Below are positions 24,685 to 37,587 of a DNA stretch of 64,000 nucleotides, piece by piece; the first letter of the stretch is position 1; each line of letters opens with the position of its first letter. The stretch covers positions 16,452,527-16,516,526 of the forward strand of contig OX485808.1 of assembly GCA_950295325.1 (NCBI GenBank), in the 5' to 3' direction. This stretch comes from Polytrichum commune. Lineage: Eukaryota > Streptophyta > Polytrichopsida > Polytrichales > Polytrichaceae. Below the pieces are notes generated by a model. That model made no database searches. It was not told the origin of the DNA and was given only the letters and a program-made list of their open reading frames with translations. Made by a program: the position numbers and the translations under genes.

Positions 24685-27001
24685 GTGTGACCACCTATTC
24701 AATGATGTTGCATATGTATTGAGATTTTGTTGTCTCTTTGTACTTATGGGAGATTTTAACTCTTTCCTTCCTACATAGACCCCCAAGGTATTCCTTGCCC
24801 CTAACTTGCATTTGAGCATGTGAACGTAGTGACATGGTTCTAGTGGTTGGTCCGAGATGACCCTAAACTACCAAATGATACTGGAGAGGTACCCAAAACC
24901 GAATGGAGTGGTTGGTTGTTCAATTCCCAACTGTGAAATCTTCTCTCTACTTGATGGAAAAACTAGCTAGGTGGCTATGCGCCTCCTATGCGCCTCCAAA
25001 GGAAGAAGAAAATAACATGGTTTAAGTGATTTGTTTAAGACAAGTTTCATGTGTTTGTTGAAATCACATCCTATGGATGTGAAGATAGTGAAGTCCACAA
25101 ACATAAAGAGATTCTTCAATCATACACATGTTAGGATAAGAAAATATTATGATCTTTGAGTAGAGGGTGGTATGAAATGGGCAACGTTTGGAAGTTTTTC
25201 GGTGGGTGAAAAAATTGACAAGTTTCACATCGGATTGGATCATTTTGAAGAAAGATGTGGGAAACCTTTTTTTTTAATTACAATACAACACACTCTACAA
25301 TATTTCAACACAATTCATGTAACTGTGACTTAATCCAACTCTTGTAATGCTCCAACCCTAAGTATTGTCTCCAATTAGCCCAGAACTTGAACTAAATAAA
25401 TGGACATTGGAAAAAGATTTTTTTGCAAAGTCCCAACAATGGATGTTCTTCAAAATCTATAATGTACTACCATACAAATGTACAGCTCAATTGACCAAAT
25501 TCTAATATGTAAAATCTCTTTCTAACAAGTGAAACTTCAAAAAAAATCCTAGCCTAGATAGCCATTGGTTTGGTGAGGTGTCGTTGCACGATTTGTTGTT
25601 TTGTTGATTTGTCGAGAAGAAGTCTATGGGCGATGAAAACAACTTCTGGCTTCTGGTGAGGCCATGTTGCATGTGCTTTCTCGACCGTCGGATTTGACTG
25701 ATGTAACCTTCCTCCCCTGATTTCCTCCGTTCCTGCCACCACTCATCCACTGCGTTGATTAGTGCTAGTTTGGGCACATGATGTGACTAGATAATGCAAC
25801 CCTCTTCCCACTAAAATAAATTCCTACATCCCTCATTGAAATGGTTTTCAAAACTTATTGGGGGAGGAGATGCTTGATTGCTCTATGTAACAGTTGACCA
25901 AACTCCATGCAATTTTGGATAGATTAATTATACAAAACAAAAATTCATATGAAACTTGGGGTCATAAACGACCCCATATGCATTTGGACCCAACTCACGG
26001 CCTCGTGATGCACCCATGGTTTTGCCCCTCTTGGAATTCACATTTATCTGGGTATTGGCAAATTGCTTAAGTGTTGTGTGATTTGAGTTTGTAGGTAAAG
26101 AGAATGATCCTACGGTGTGTGGTTAGAGTTCACAAGAGGTCACTAATCATTGTTCATTATAAGATTCAACTATCTTTAGCATTTAGGGCTACGCTCCACA
26201 CCAACACATGCCCCAAAGACAAAACTCAAGCCCAAATGAGAGAGACACCCCATCATCATGTGTATGAACTTTGGCCATCCTCTAGAATAGGCATATGAAC
26301 TACAAATTGAGAAGTGTAAATATTCACATGTATGTATTCCAATTTAAACAAACTTACAAATTTTTGAACAAAACAACTATTTCATTATGTCATCTAATAT
26401 CAATAAGCATCTTATTTTCACTACTTGTCCCTACATACAAACTTCTACTTCTTCTTTTTTGTTTGCTTCTCTTGGACTTGATCTAAGTTATAATTTTATT
26501 TTATTGTAAATTAAAAAAATCAAAGTTGTACATTGATGCTAGCTTGAATGTTTAAGTGACCAAAACAAGTATGGAGCTAAGTGAGATGAAAGCTCATCAA
26601 CATCAATGTCGGTTTAAAATCTCCTACCTTGATGGAATGCTCATGGAGAAAAAAGGTTAAGTGAGGGATCCACAATTGGAAGTGGACAACCTATTGAGAT
26701 ACCAAGAACTATGATAATCATGTTGGTGGTATAGTGAGTTTTAATAGTGTGATAAAGATCACGTCTCTCCCATGTTTGTTGTAAATTCATTTGACTTGGG
26801 GTCTCATTATACTTAATCATGACTTCTAACACTAAAACATGTGTCAGTTGGATAAATTAAAATAAAAACCACTATGATATATAATGTTTTTTTGCATGTT
26901 CACCCTCCCCCAGTAGGTCACAAAAATGTCACAGAATTAAAACAGGTGTAAACTGCTACATGTCCCAAGAAAACATGTGTCATTTGTAGTAGAGTAGGGG
27001 G
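24685..27001. other. unassigned sequence (2.3 kb)
   Basis: Nothing recognised. The open frames at 25502-25777 (minus) and 26104-26486 (plus) have no domain-like features and are probably fortuitous. Confidence 0.5.
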
Positions 27002-27820
27002 GTCCATAACCAATCACTCAAGAGATTTTTGCTCTAGATCTTGAGAAGTATAAGGCGGTGCAAATTTTCCCATGTAGGAAAATAGAAAGTAGGAGGATTG
27101 CAAATTTTTTTGGGTAGTTTTATTCCTTAAGATGAAATTACTTTGAATTTTTAAAGCCAAAAATTGGCCCGAATATATAACCAATAGAGTATGCCATAAC
27201 CGCTCATTTTAACTGCTCATTCCTCCACACCTTAGCACTCATAACCATGGCATGTGTCAAGGCATATTGGTTCCGGCATGATCAAAATTCAATCACATCT
27301 TCATCGAAATTCCAAAACCTTGTAGATTGCCAATACGGTCCTGATCGTGAACATGTGCATCTACTATATATCACACAAGCACAATATATCTTACATTCGC
27401 ATTTTGTTTGATAGATTCTAGAGTAGAAGCACCCATAACCGATCACTTAAGACTCTTAAGACACCTAAGTTTATGTGCCAGCACTGGAGAAGTATGAGGC
27501 GGCGTTATTTTTCCCCATGTAGGAAGATAGAAATCGGGAGGACTACAAATTTTTTTTTTGGTTCCTTGAATTGAAAACATTGTGAAATCTTGAAGCCAAA
27601 TGTTGGCTCAAACATATTATCAATGTCTAGAGTCTACCATAACCACTCATTTAAACCACTCATTCCTCCTCACTTTAGCACTCAAAGCTAGGTACATGTG
27701 TCATGACACTATTGGTTCTAGCATGATCAAAATTGAGTCCCAACCTAATTGAAAACGAGGTACCCTATAAGTTGCGGATGGAGTCGTGATTGGGAATAGG
27801 TGCCTCTACTATACTTATGG
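27002..27820 (+). repeat. diverged tandem duplication, two units of about 0.4 kb
   Basis: Unit 1 (27002-27415) and unit 2 (27425-27820) share landmarks in the same order: 'ccataacc.atcact.aaga', 'gagaagtat.aggcggc', 'ccatgtagga.gatagaa', 'taaccactcattt.aac', 'actcattcctcc.cac' and 'gcatgatcaaaatt'. They differ throughout, so the duplication is old. No coding function was recognised. Confidence 0.75.
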
Positions 27821-30800
27821 TGACTTGAGATTGGGCACCCCATGCCGACCCCATGTGAAGCGCCCCAAAACGAGACGTTATAAAGCACACCGGGACCACC
27901 ACTTTGAAGAAGGAAACAAAGGTGTCTTAACTTCCCACCTTCCCTTTTGTGTATAAAATCGGTCGTCGGATACGCGCTTATTATAAGCGTAAGTAGGTGT
28001 ATTGCGAATCCGTCCAAATTTCCACTTTTTGCTTTTGGAATTTCCCACGTTCTCAAGGCTTTCGGTGTCTCCTCCATTTGGCAAAAAAACAAATAACAAA
28101 GGTATTGTTTCTCGTTGACATAGGAATAATGTTTTGACTTGGCGACTACCTCCAAGTGCCATTGTGCAAACGGCCACAATAATCATGTTTCCAAGGTAGA
28201 TATGTCTTAGATGGATATTTTTTCTCTCTCTCTCTTTTGTAGGATATGAAACATGCAATAGTACGATATGGTTATAAACAAATTTGCCTTATATTTATTA
28301 GAGCTCGTATGGATATCTTGTTCATTATGAAATTGAAGCTTATTGAGTTCATGAAGTGGTCATGTAGTCCTCCCCCCCCCCCCTCCCAATCATGTTGATT
28401 ATTGAACTTAAAATGGTTAGTGTACTTTGAGCACGTTGTTCAATATCTTTTAAAGTTTAGAGACATGTGTTTTTGGTGTCTGCTCTTAGATCCACATCTT
28501 TTTGGTGTCTGGAAAATTGTTGTGTTGGAATTAGGCATGTCTATCTTAACATTCATTTAAATGATAAATCCAATACACCGGTTTTCTTGTCTCAAAGCGT
28601 CGGTAAGGCCCTATTAGAGCTTCAACATGCATAAAATAACATATATTTGAGCTACACACTATCACTTTAGGGTAATGTGTACAAATGACCCTATGTATAT
28701 ATAATTGAACTCATTCATCAAGTACACTTTTCTAACTAGCTATATCTTAATGTATCAATGATTCAGATTACACATTGTGGGGGCCACTGGACATAATCAC
28801 AGATTTGGGTTATTGATTATCAATATCAAATGTGACTAAATTTTTATTTTTGGCATGATACTTGATTATGAACTAAGTATAATTTCAAGCCAATAATTTA
28901 TTTATTTATATTTATTCATTTACATGACAATTTGATAAGGACTCTTAGAAATTGTGTATATTGGTCGTACATTGAGCCCCTTGGACCTTGGGCTAAATGT
29001 TGACTCCTCAACGTAATCTTGTGCAAAATGATGTGGCATGGTAAAACAATGATATTCTCAATGAAAACGTATAGCCGTGCGTATATCCAAATGGTAACCA
29101 ACAAAAAGCATATGAAAAATTGGTGTAATTTGGATACTTGTCAATAACATTAACCACTTCAATACTAGGAAGTGTGAAATCCAAAATGGAAGGTTTGTAA
29201 AGAAAACCCGCCTTTCAATTGGCCTTCAAAAAGCAGAGGGTGTGTGCAAACATGGGTTGTTCAGTAAGTTTATAGTAAATGTCACTATAAATGACTTTCA
29301 ATGTACTAAGAAATGTATCCAATGTACAAGGAGGATACACTTAGAGAACATAAAGTTGGACTCAAATGTGAAAGTGAACTAATTTTAAAGACACGTGTGC
29401 TATTTTGTCAATATGATGGAATTCCATTACTCCACGCAAACTATGTGGAACTTGCAAGATGATATCCTCAACAAAATTTCCATAGCCCTATTTTACATGA
29501 AAAGTGACCTTGAGTTTTGTCCTACTAATAAGGTTTGTAATTTGAGCAATCTATTATCATCCGAAGATATTTTGTAATTTAGAATCTTTTTGCATAAGAT
29601 ATGAGCAAATTCCAACATCTTTGTACATCGTTCAAAATAACCTATCACAAACACTCTGCTAAGAAAATTTGCAAAGTATGGTTTTAGTGTAATATGGATC
29701 ATTTGTGTTTGCATGTGCATTGTTAAGGGAGTTTAGTATTCTCACTACTATTCTAGATTTGAGATCCAAAAAATATTGGGCATGACATCGTATGTGCAAT
29801 ACATAGTTGCACACTAGACATGGTCTCTGCAATACATCCAACATTTTATTTGTTCAATGTGGACGGAGCACATGCGAATGTTTGTGAATGTCTATTCTAA
29901 GATTCACGATTTTTTTTCCATCAATGCACTTTTTGACCCCACATGGAACATGTGACATAACAGTTGCACAAGGCAAAGTTTGAGCTTGGCCCATTTCCTT
30001 GCCACCCTACCTCGCCCCAAACAAGGTTGGAAGAACTGATTGAGAGTTTCATAACTAACTCCACTTCCAATCCACATGTCCTCGAATAAAGGTAGTAGAC
30101 CCACAATTCACAATATTTGTTTGTGAAAGTTCTTAAGTGAACAATGGGCATCCCAAATCAATCCCTCCAATGATAATTATTCAAAGAGTCTACATCGCCT
30201 TTAGTATATTTAAAGGCTGTGACAATGTCAAATCATGTTAGATTTGATGGAATTTCACTCAATCAAAGTTGAAGCAACAACATAATTCAAGCCAATCACG
30301 ACATAAAAGTGATTTATTCATTTAATCATTTTTACATGTCTTATAAATTAGTGAGATGCACATTGAAATCAAACACGTGCACTATCCTAACATTATCACC
30401 TCTAGTAAGTGTCAAAACAATTCTTCATTCGGTCGCGATATCCTTTGGTAATTATAATTTTGAAATGACGAGATATTAGATCTTTCACCTTCATAATGAG
30501 ATGAGACTTACTACTCTATGGCAAAACCACAATAGATATTTGTGCATGAGCTTTATTGTAGTGCTCACATCATGGGCCCATAGGAACATGTACGTAGAAC
30601 ATGGCCAAGGTTACATTGAAAACGTGCTTTATTGAGACACAAGACCATTAGGGCCAAGTTACTATACGAGTGTCACACATGTTCCCACTTTGGAGAGGAC
30701 TTCCTCATGGCCTATTATTGATACATGTCTTCCTCTCTAAGTTGAGCCCCCGCCAATGCTAATAAGGTTAAGAAGTCCACTAACAACATGCCCTTGATTG

Positions 30801-31194
30801 ATCCATCCATCCATCCCCAATGAAAGATTTTTTGATGATGATTTTGAAGTCGAACAAGTGAATGAAAATATTTATGTACCGTTTTTTTGTGTGGGTTTCA
30901 AGTCAACATCCTTTATATTGGAACAAATCAATCCTAATACCACTTTAAATTCATCCACCTCAAATGATATGTTTTTTTCTTTTTCAAAATTGGGCAAAGT
31001 GGTGATGTGATGAGCGGTTGATTGTAATATACACATATGTTGGGCATTGGTGTAGATGCTCTTAGAGAAAGTGGACACTACCTATTTTGGAGATGTACAT
31101 TACAAAGTGTTGGATTGGGCTTGAAGGATGTACACAAGGCTCAAAGAAAGAAAGAAAAGGAAAGGAGAAATGACGTAATTAGTTCTTTTAAGCA
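27821..31194. other. unassigned sequence (3.4 kb)
   Basis: No gene that I can support. The two overlapping minus-strand frames at 27745-28258 (144 and 126 codons) have no recognised motif, and at least one must be spurious. A 12-C run lies at 28372-28383. No repeat family shared with the rest of the window was noticed. Confidence 0.5.
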
Positions 31195-31740
31195 TATGAA
31201 CAATGGGTAGGAGTCACCACTTGTAGGTGAACTATCCACATATTGATAGTTGTCCATAATTGGATTAAAATATAAAGAATTACCCTCAAGTAGGCTAGTC
31301 ATTGCAACACTTTGAATCTTAAGAAGTGGAAGGAGGTGGTGTGCATATCATAATTATAGGAACCTTCTCTAAGAGGACTTCTCTACGCCTTCTCTTCTGT
31401 TGTAATTATACTTTGGATATATAGTGTTGACCATACTATTCATCACCAATCCATGTCGATTACTATGTTATGACTAAATGGCAACTAGAGAAGGTAACAC
31501 ATGACACTTGACGCTACATGACGCGTCATGAAGATCATTCTACTTCACACTGCACATACCACACCAATTCCAATGCCACGTTGCATGAACTGTATGTAGT
31601 GTATTGCATTGACAAATTTGCACTTGAGCAAGATTGTTGTGGCCAATACTTGTTGTCTCGACATCATGGTTCCCTTGTTTGCTTCTGCACTTTTTTTATT
31701 AAAAAAAAATACTAACTTCTTCTGGCATGGAGGTGCTAGT
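31195..31740 (+). repeat. dispersed repeat R5, copy 1
   Basis: It aligns, with many changes and an extra 200 bases, with 34100-34447. Shared pieces include 'aagtaggctagtcattgcaa', 'gtgtgcatat', 'gaggacttctc', 'ttgcacttgagca' and 'cttctggcatgg'. Function unknown. Confidence 0.55.
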
Positions 31741-32728
31741 GCTATTGAATTCAACCCAACATATACATGCCCATGGATATACCCTAGATAAGTTTCAATA
31801 GCTTTGTCTTTTCAACTAAGTAAATAGCATACACTCTACACTGTCCCCCCATATCTAAGAACCTTTGATTTTGGATTTGGACTAGACAAGTTGTGGGGGA
31901 CAATGAGTCACATGACACACAAAACGCCCAACAAGTCAACAATTGCCGTTTCGTTGCCACCCAATATGCCTTCCTACCTCATGGCCTTCCCAACAAGTAG
32001 CCTTCCCTCTTCAAGCGCTACCCAATCAAAGGAAGCCCAAGGCCGTGAATGGTGACTTTTTGGATACACCTCAACCTCAACTCTACGGAATCCTCCTCCG
32101 AATACTCCCCATGCATGGCCAATACTTTGGCAAGTCATCACTCACATTATCCCTCGCCCCCCCTCACCTTTCCGTGCCATACATTCACAATCCAAGCGAG
32201 CAATATTTATTCAACATTTATCAAATGGAATGTAATTGGCTCATGTGAAATCCCCAAAGCGAGCATTGATGGGAGAAAGAAAATGCTATGCTAGGTGGTC
32301 TTTGAATACACAAGGTCCTTCAAAGGCTCAAATCTAGCATTTTGATGTTTCGTTTGGGAACCCAACTTTAATGTTGTCGTTGTTGTTGTATTATGAGTTT
32401 TTGCTTTGGTAGTTAGGCAATGAAATTAAATTATCATGATATTTTGATATCATCGACAGTTTGATATTGTGGGGGCGAACTTAGGTTTTGGTTTCCTTGT
32501 TGTGGGTATGTCAAATTTTGCAAAGGTATAGCTATATTCGGAGTCCATGACCACACTTTTTTTTTTAATATTGTAAATGTGCTCTTATGAAACAATAATT
32601 ATGGTGTGTTCTATTATAAATGTGATCTTAGATTGTATTCATCTAGTTGGGTACAATTTTTTTACTATTGTGGGCACTTTTGAGGGACCACAACTAGGGC
32701 AACTAGGTTATCCATTGCTCCCTCCTAA
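31741..32728. other. unassigned sequence
   Basis: No gene. The plus-strand frames at 31943-32294 overlap each other and show no recognised domain. Confidence 0.5.
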
Positions 32729-32730
32729 TA

Positions 32731-33931
32731 CTCCTTTGGTAAGATGAATTCACACATGTGCAAACTCAATTTCATGATATTACAAACCAATTTTGCAGTA
32801 GGTTCTACCAATTTCATTGGAATCATGAACCAAGTTTACTATATAGACAACCAATTCAGCTTGAACTTTCAGCCAATTTCACTACATGTTGTGAACATTT
32901 TCATGATTTGGTACCCATATTCATAACTTCACAAAATCAATTTCATGAATTACATAATTTTATTTCATAAAAGACGGTACGTCATGTATAAGATTCTCGT
33001 AATCCCTCCCCACAACTAGCTCTACTACAATTTAGATTGACCTCTCTTATCCAATCTTGGACCATGTATGCAATGATTGCTTGCACTTCATCATTAATGT
33101 GATCTAATATTGTAATGCTCGATGATTTTGGAGATTATTCCGTTGGACATGGCTTTTGATGTGTCCAAATACCCATTCTACATCATTGAGAAATAGACGT
33201 CATGGTGGCAAACAGAAGTAGATGTGTCCAACATCTTCAAAACCTTATTGAATTTTGTGAATTTTGTGAAATGAGACATTGTCCATGAGGATGAAACTTT
33301 GTCTATCAAGGCTAGGAATGATCTTGATCTGAATGAATTCTAAGAACTTGTATGTATTGCACAACTAGACACAACCCTCCAAACACATTATGTGCTCTGC
33401 TCACACAACCAACACTCTTCCCACAATCAAATCCACAACCACATTACACTTTGAAATCCACAAGATTGCGCACTCCAACTACATTGGGTTTGTGTTGCTT
33501 GCTTTAATGTACAATAATCAAAGACCAAAGAATAACCAACATTGCTTGCTTTTGGCTTTGAGGTCCCGTAATGAAAGACCTAAGAAAAATCAATGTTAAG
33601 GCTAGAGGATTCCAGGTAAACACATAACAAAGAAGAACCAATGAACAATGAGAATGCGACATGAGGAGGTGAGAAACTCAAGACTATAATGTTTGAAAAG
33701 ATTTATGAAATCGTTTTGAAAGATTCGTGAAGTTGCTAAAAGTAAAGGTCCGTTATCATGAAATTGAGATGTGCTACGTATCAAGTTGGTTTAGAAGAAT
33801 CATGAACTACTTCAGAAAGTTCATGAAATTGGTAGAACACTCTAGTAACATTGGTTGGAAGGTTCATGAACTAGCTTGGATACTTCATGAAATTGAGATT
33901 GCACTTTTGTAAAGTCATCTTACCAAAGGAG
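32731..33931 (-). mobile_element. Tc1-like element with long inverted repeats (1.2 kb), TA target
   Basis: Both ends begin CTCCTTTGGTAAGATGA and are flanked by TA (32729-32730 and 33932-33933). The inverted repeats extend for about 230 bp. They stay alignable at the tips, and further in they contain repeated TTCATGA(A) words at roughly 25-40-base spacing, an inverted-repeat/direct-repeat layout like that of fish Tc1 elements. Between them, on the minus strand, lies a Tc1-type DDE transposase relic (33060-33350). Only about 0.7 kb separates the inverted repeats, so most of the transposase gene has been deleted. Another end of this family stands alone at 36488. Confidence 0.75.
33060..33350 (-). 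pseudogene. Tc1-type DD34E transposase, C-terminal relic
   Basis: On the minus strand one frame reads KFLEFIQIKIIPSLDRQSF, then ILMDNVSFHKIHKIQ, stop, GFEDVGHIYFCLPP, stop, and RLFLNDVEWVFGHIKSHVQR. These are the second and third blocks of the IS630/Tc1/mariner catalytic domain: MDN..H with the second catalytic D (codon at 33281-33283), then LPP, then NDVE..F..IK with the catalytic E (33176-33178). Exactly 34 codons lie between D and E, the DD34E spacing of Tc1 proper; plant mariners are usually DD39D. The N-terminal DNA-binding half and the first D were not found. Stop codons show that it is inactive. Confidence 0.75.
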
Positions 33932-34099
33932 TAAGTTGCTTTGAGCCCCTTGGTGTAATATTAATGGCTTGGTGACCCCCAAATGGGAGTCCAATGTGAG
34001 ATGGGGGGTTTCTACATGGGGGCACTAGAAGCACATAAAACATAAATCCTATTGGCCATTGGTTCACTTAAGCCCATGTGAATCACGTGAGGAGAAAAC

Positions 34100-34447
34100 A
34101 CCACTTGTCAATGAAGTTGAACCAATATGCATAGTTGCCCATAGCATGTACTAGAAATAATTGGCCTCCAAATAGCAACACTTAGATTTTTGGAAATGGA
34201 AAGGGGGTTGCCAAGTAGGTTAGTGACCACAACACTTATGTACTTGAAGAAAAAGGAAAAAAGCGGTTGTGTGCACATATGTAATATAACAACCTTCTTT
34301 GCAAGGACTTCTCCTTTGCACTTGCACAATTACAAATGTGCACTTGAACCATGCAATCGGGAAATACTTTATTCATGTCATGATGTGGATCCCTTGTTTT
34401 GTTATTTTTTTCCTTCTACAATTTCTTTTTGGCATGGGAGAGGGATA
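34100..34447 (+). repeat. dispersed repeat R5, copy 2
   Basis: Shorter relative of 31195-31740. It directly abuts the M-b MITE at 34448. Confidence 0.5.
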
Positions 34448-34825
34448 CTACACTAATTATGATGTTTAGTGTCACCAATTCCAATTGTCTTGCTCAATAC
34501 TAATTATAAGCCGTGATGTAGTATCACCAACACAAAATGTTAACCCAACATTATTTGTCATTCCTTGTAATTTTTTGGGGGGATTATAGATATATAGTGT
34601 TGCAATTACTGTCACTTACCAAGTGATTGTTCATCCAAATTTCAATCACCCATGACAATATTTCATCACAAGTTCCTGACAAGAGAAGGTAGGGTTTTGG
34701 CCAATGGATGAACCCATCCATCATCCATGACAATATTGTTCACTTATTCATAAAAAGATGTTATCCAAAAATTTAACATGGTGTCATAAAATACCATATG
34801 ACACTAAATATCATATTTAGTGTAG
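34448..34825 (-). mobile_element. MITE, TTTAGTGTCAC family, short type (M-b), complete
   Basis: The left end CTACACTAATTATGATGTTT faces a right end reading, on the other strand, CTACACTAAATATGATATTT. TA precedes CACTAA on the left and follows TTAGTG on the right, so a TA target duplication is possible but cannot be separated from the TIR. The body is the inverse of the copies at 9912 and 44104, and it carries two internal copies of AATATTGTCATGG. No coding sequence. Confidence 0.75.
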
Positions 34826-35288
34826 TGCTAATGCATCAAGTTGCAATAGGGAACCTAACAAACATTAATCCTTAAGGGACGGATGGGTCTCAATATACGG
34901 CCACATACACAATTTATACTAGTCTTGCCAACTTCATAAATCGTAAATTGTAAAAAAAAAAATTATTATGGCACAAGATATATTCATGGGTTTGAAACCT
35001 TGGTTTATATATTGTCTTGTGTAATGAAGAAAACTCAAAAAAAATCCTCAAAACTACATTGATGATCAAAATACAATGTATGAATTTGCCTCCGAGGCTA
35101 TTCATGTTGCATATATGAACTTAAATCTTCACTAATATCAACACATTCAACCAAGTCAAGAAGTGCACAAGAAGAGCGAGTTAATTTTAGGTAGAGTAGC
35201 TTCTATATAATTAACTAATAATTGAAGTATGTTACTCAAACACATATTTTGTACACAGGGAGGCCCGGTCTGGGCTTCTTGGACTCTG
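34826..35288. other. unassigned AT-rich sequence
   Basis: Nothing recognised. Confidence 0.5.
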
Positions 35289-35300
35289 AAGGGTCAAGCA

Positions 35301-35392
35301 GATAGATAGATAGAAACTCCGGTCCCAATTTAAGGGGCCGGCGTGAATGAAGTGTCCGTTCGTATTGTCAAATGACCCGATGCCCGCCAGAC
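35301..35392 (-). mobile_element. 5'-truncated SINE (92 bp) with 12-bp target duplication
   Basis: Minus-strand copy of the last 90 bases or so of the SINE at 46314-46675, including 'acgaacggacact', 'attcacgccggcccctt' and the tail TTTCTATCTATCTATC. It is flanked by the perfect duplication AAGGGTCAAGCA (35289-35300 and 35393-35404). Tail and duplication show that it is an independent retroposition and not a fragment of a larger duplication. Confidence 0.85.
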
Positions 35393-35404
35393 AAGGGTCA
35401 AGCA

Positions 35405-36487
35405 CCATAGAGGGTGCTTTTATTTCATCTGTACTAGTGTCGGAATGTAGTTTCCACATGGGATTTAAAAGGGCCTCAACCAAATGTAGGATTGGCACGT
35501 GGCAAAATTCGAGGGAAATAAGTTCTTTGTCGGAATAGAGAGGCCTCTATGGGAGCATGATGAGGTGAAAAGATAGTGGTCAATGGGGCTATGTGTTGTA
35601 GTGCCAAGGCACTTTCCCACATGGGTTGGAAGGAAATGGAATGCACTTGAATGGATGCATGATGGGTTATGTCCCCTACCGTAAAGACATTAAATTCTTA
35701 CCATTTTCTACCCAAGTTCTCCCTACTCCACCGAGACGACCTTAAGCTTTAAAAGAATGATAATCCGTATTTATAAAGACAATTTAATTTTGCGTTGAAC
35801 ATGTTTCGAGGAATGCAGCAACTATGAAAGGCAATCACGTCATTTAGTAACTTGTGGGAGGACTTTGGGTTCCATAACATTATTTAGTTGCTATCGAATG
35901 TTCCATTCAAAAAATATCAATGACACAATTTCACCCGAGTTTATCATGTTGATTTGCTAGTGCAGTGCTCTGCTTAGAAAATAAACAAAGTATAATTTTT
36001 GAATAGAATATGGTTTATTCCTAGTCCCACTTAGCATACAAACTCAAATAGATAATGTTATGATAGAGGTGTATCTACGTCTTGGGGCTGGATCACATGG
36101 GGCCCCAAGTCTCAAGTCCCAACATTAAGGCAAAGTCCCAACTTCTGAGCCTCAAGAAAGCAAGAAAATTTGGTTTATATTCATCAAAGTCGGATTTTGA
36201 TTGTTTTATGCAAAAATATTCACAAGACTTGTGTTGAGATTGGGTCTAGCTTTTTGCCAGACCCAACTCTCAACACGAGGCCCAAGCCTCACCTCCAAAA
36301 AGCATTGCCATGTAGGCATCCATGTCATACTCGAGGACTTAGGACTTGGGTTCCTTGTGTGACAAACCCTGAACTACACCAAAACTAGTATTTAGCAACA
36401 CGTCTCCTATATCTTTTGTCATTTGGGAGGTGTCATATATATCATTGTAAGCTCCTCGCTTAACATTAGTTTCACATGAGCTTATTG
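35405..36487. other. unassigned sequence
   Basis: No gene or repeat family was recognised. Confidence 0.5.
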
Positions 36488-36700
36488 CTCCTTTTGGTAA
36501 GATGACTTCACATAAATGCAAACTCAATTCATGAAGGTTCCAAGCTAGTTCATGAGACTTCCAAACAATGTTATTGGTTTTTGGAGTGTTCTACCAATTC
36601 ATGAACCTTTTAAGTTAATCCATGATTCTTCTAAACCAACTTGACATGTGGCACACCTCAATTTCATAATAGTGGACCTTTACCTCTAGCAACTAAACAT
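36488..36700 (+). repeat. single inverted-repeat arm of the Tc1-like family
   Basis: It begins CTCCTTTTGGTAAGATGACT and closely follows the right arm of the 32731-33931 element (inverted) for about 210 bp, including the spaced TTCATGA words. No partner arm was found nearby, so this is a solo end or a remnant after deletion. Confidence 0.7.
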
Positions 36701-36994
36701 GATAGTTGGTCAACATGCCTATTCACATTGATGGCTTTGCCATCCATGTTCTATTCTATTTTCTTTATTAGAGATTGTCAAATTAAAGAAAAAATACGCC
36801 CGTATCTAAGTACCGGCATGATGCAACGTAGGGTGTTATGCCTCCTTTCTAGAGATCGTCACATGAGAAAATCTTGCTATGAACAAATCAAGGAAAACAA
36901 AACATAAAACATAAAGAAACACGCACAACGTTTCCACATCTCTCTAAGTACATGGTGTTTTCTCACCTTCTACCTCAACTGAAGTACACTAGTT

Positions 36995-37587
36995 GCGAAG
37001 GGCATAAACTAGATGCCTAGAAGTCTCAAAGTGTCACGTCCATTGATTGGCAACATAATACTATTCCTCAACATAAGTTACTTTCTAAAGTGAAAAAATA
37101 TTTACATCATGACGTTTAGCGTAATGCACTGGGATACTTGAGATGATGGTTTTGCGTTTTAGTATGGAAGGGCAAGACATTATTGAATATGAAAATTGCT
37201 ACAAATTTGGAAGCGGTAAAACTTAGGGTAACACATAGTCGATATTGGTTAACCCATAACCGCACATCTAGATTCTAAGGCTTGGCTACGAGAGTTGTCA
37301 AAACTCTTATGAGGGTAGTCAATTACAAGCCGCCACTAGATAAACCTTAACTCCGTTCGCCCAAAAATACAGATCTCATACATGTTGGCATTACATGACC
37401 CTAGTGAACAGTTACATGAACATGGTCGACTATGGATGCCTTAACCATTAGCGCACTTGAAACACCAAGTGTCATGGGGTGACATTGATGGTAAAGTTGT
37501 TGATGATTAGTGTAACCTATATTACACTTCAAAATAGGGCGAGTGACACTATTACATATGTGACGCTAAATTCCATGAAGGGTGTAG
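36995..37587 (-). mobile_element. MITE, TTTAGTGTCAC family, long type (M-a), inverted and interrupted
   Basis: Reverse complement of the 426-933 copy. The right end (other strand) is CTACACCCTTCATGGAATTT. 'Ctattttga', 'gacacttggtg' and 'tttgagacttctaggcatc' are in the expected order. About 37180-37440 has no counterpart in the other copies and is an insertion or replacement. Confidence 0.6.

Noticed and set aside
27745-28258. Overlapping 144- and 126-codon minus-strand frames as a gene
   Set aside because: No domain, no plausible splice structure, and they overlap in different frames. The region lies next to a decayed tandem duplication.
23727-36830. Short shared motif 'acgcccgta....taccggcatga' at 23735 and 36793 as a regulatory element
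   Set aside because: Only two occurrences of about 30 bases with differing centres and flanks. It could be a trace of an unrecognised repeat, not enough to call.
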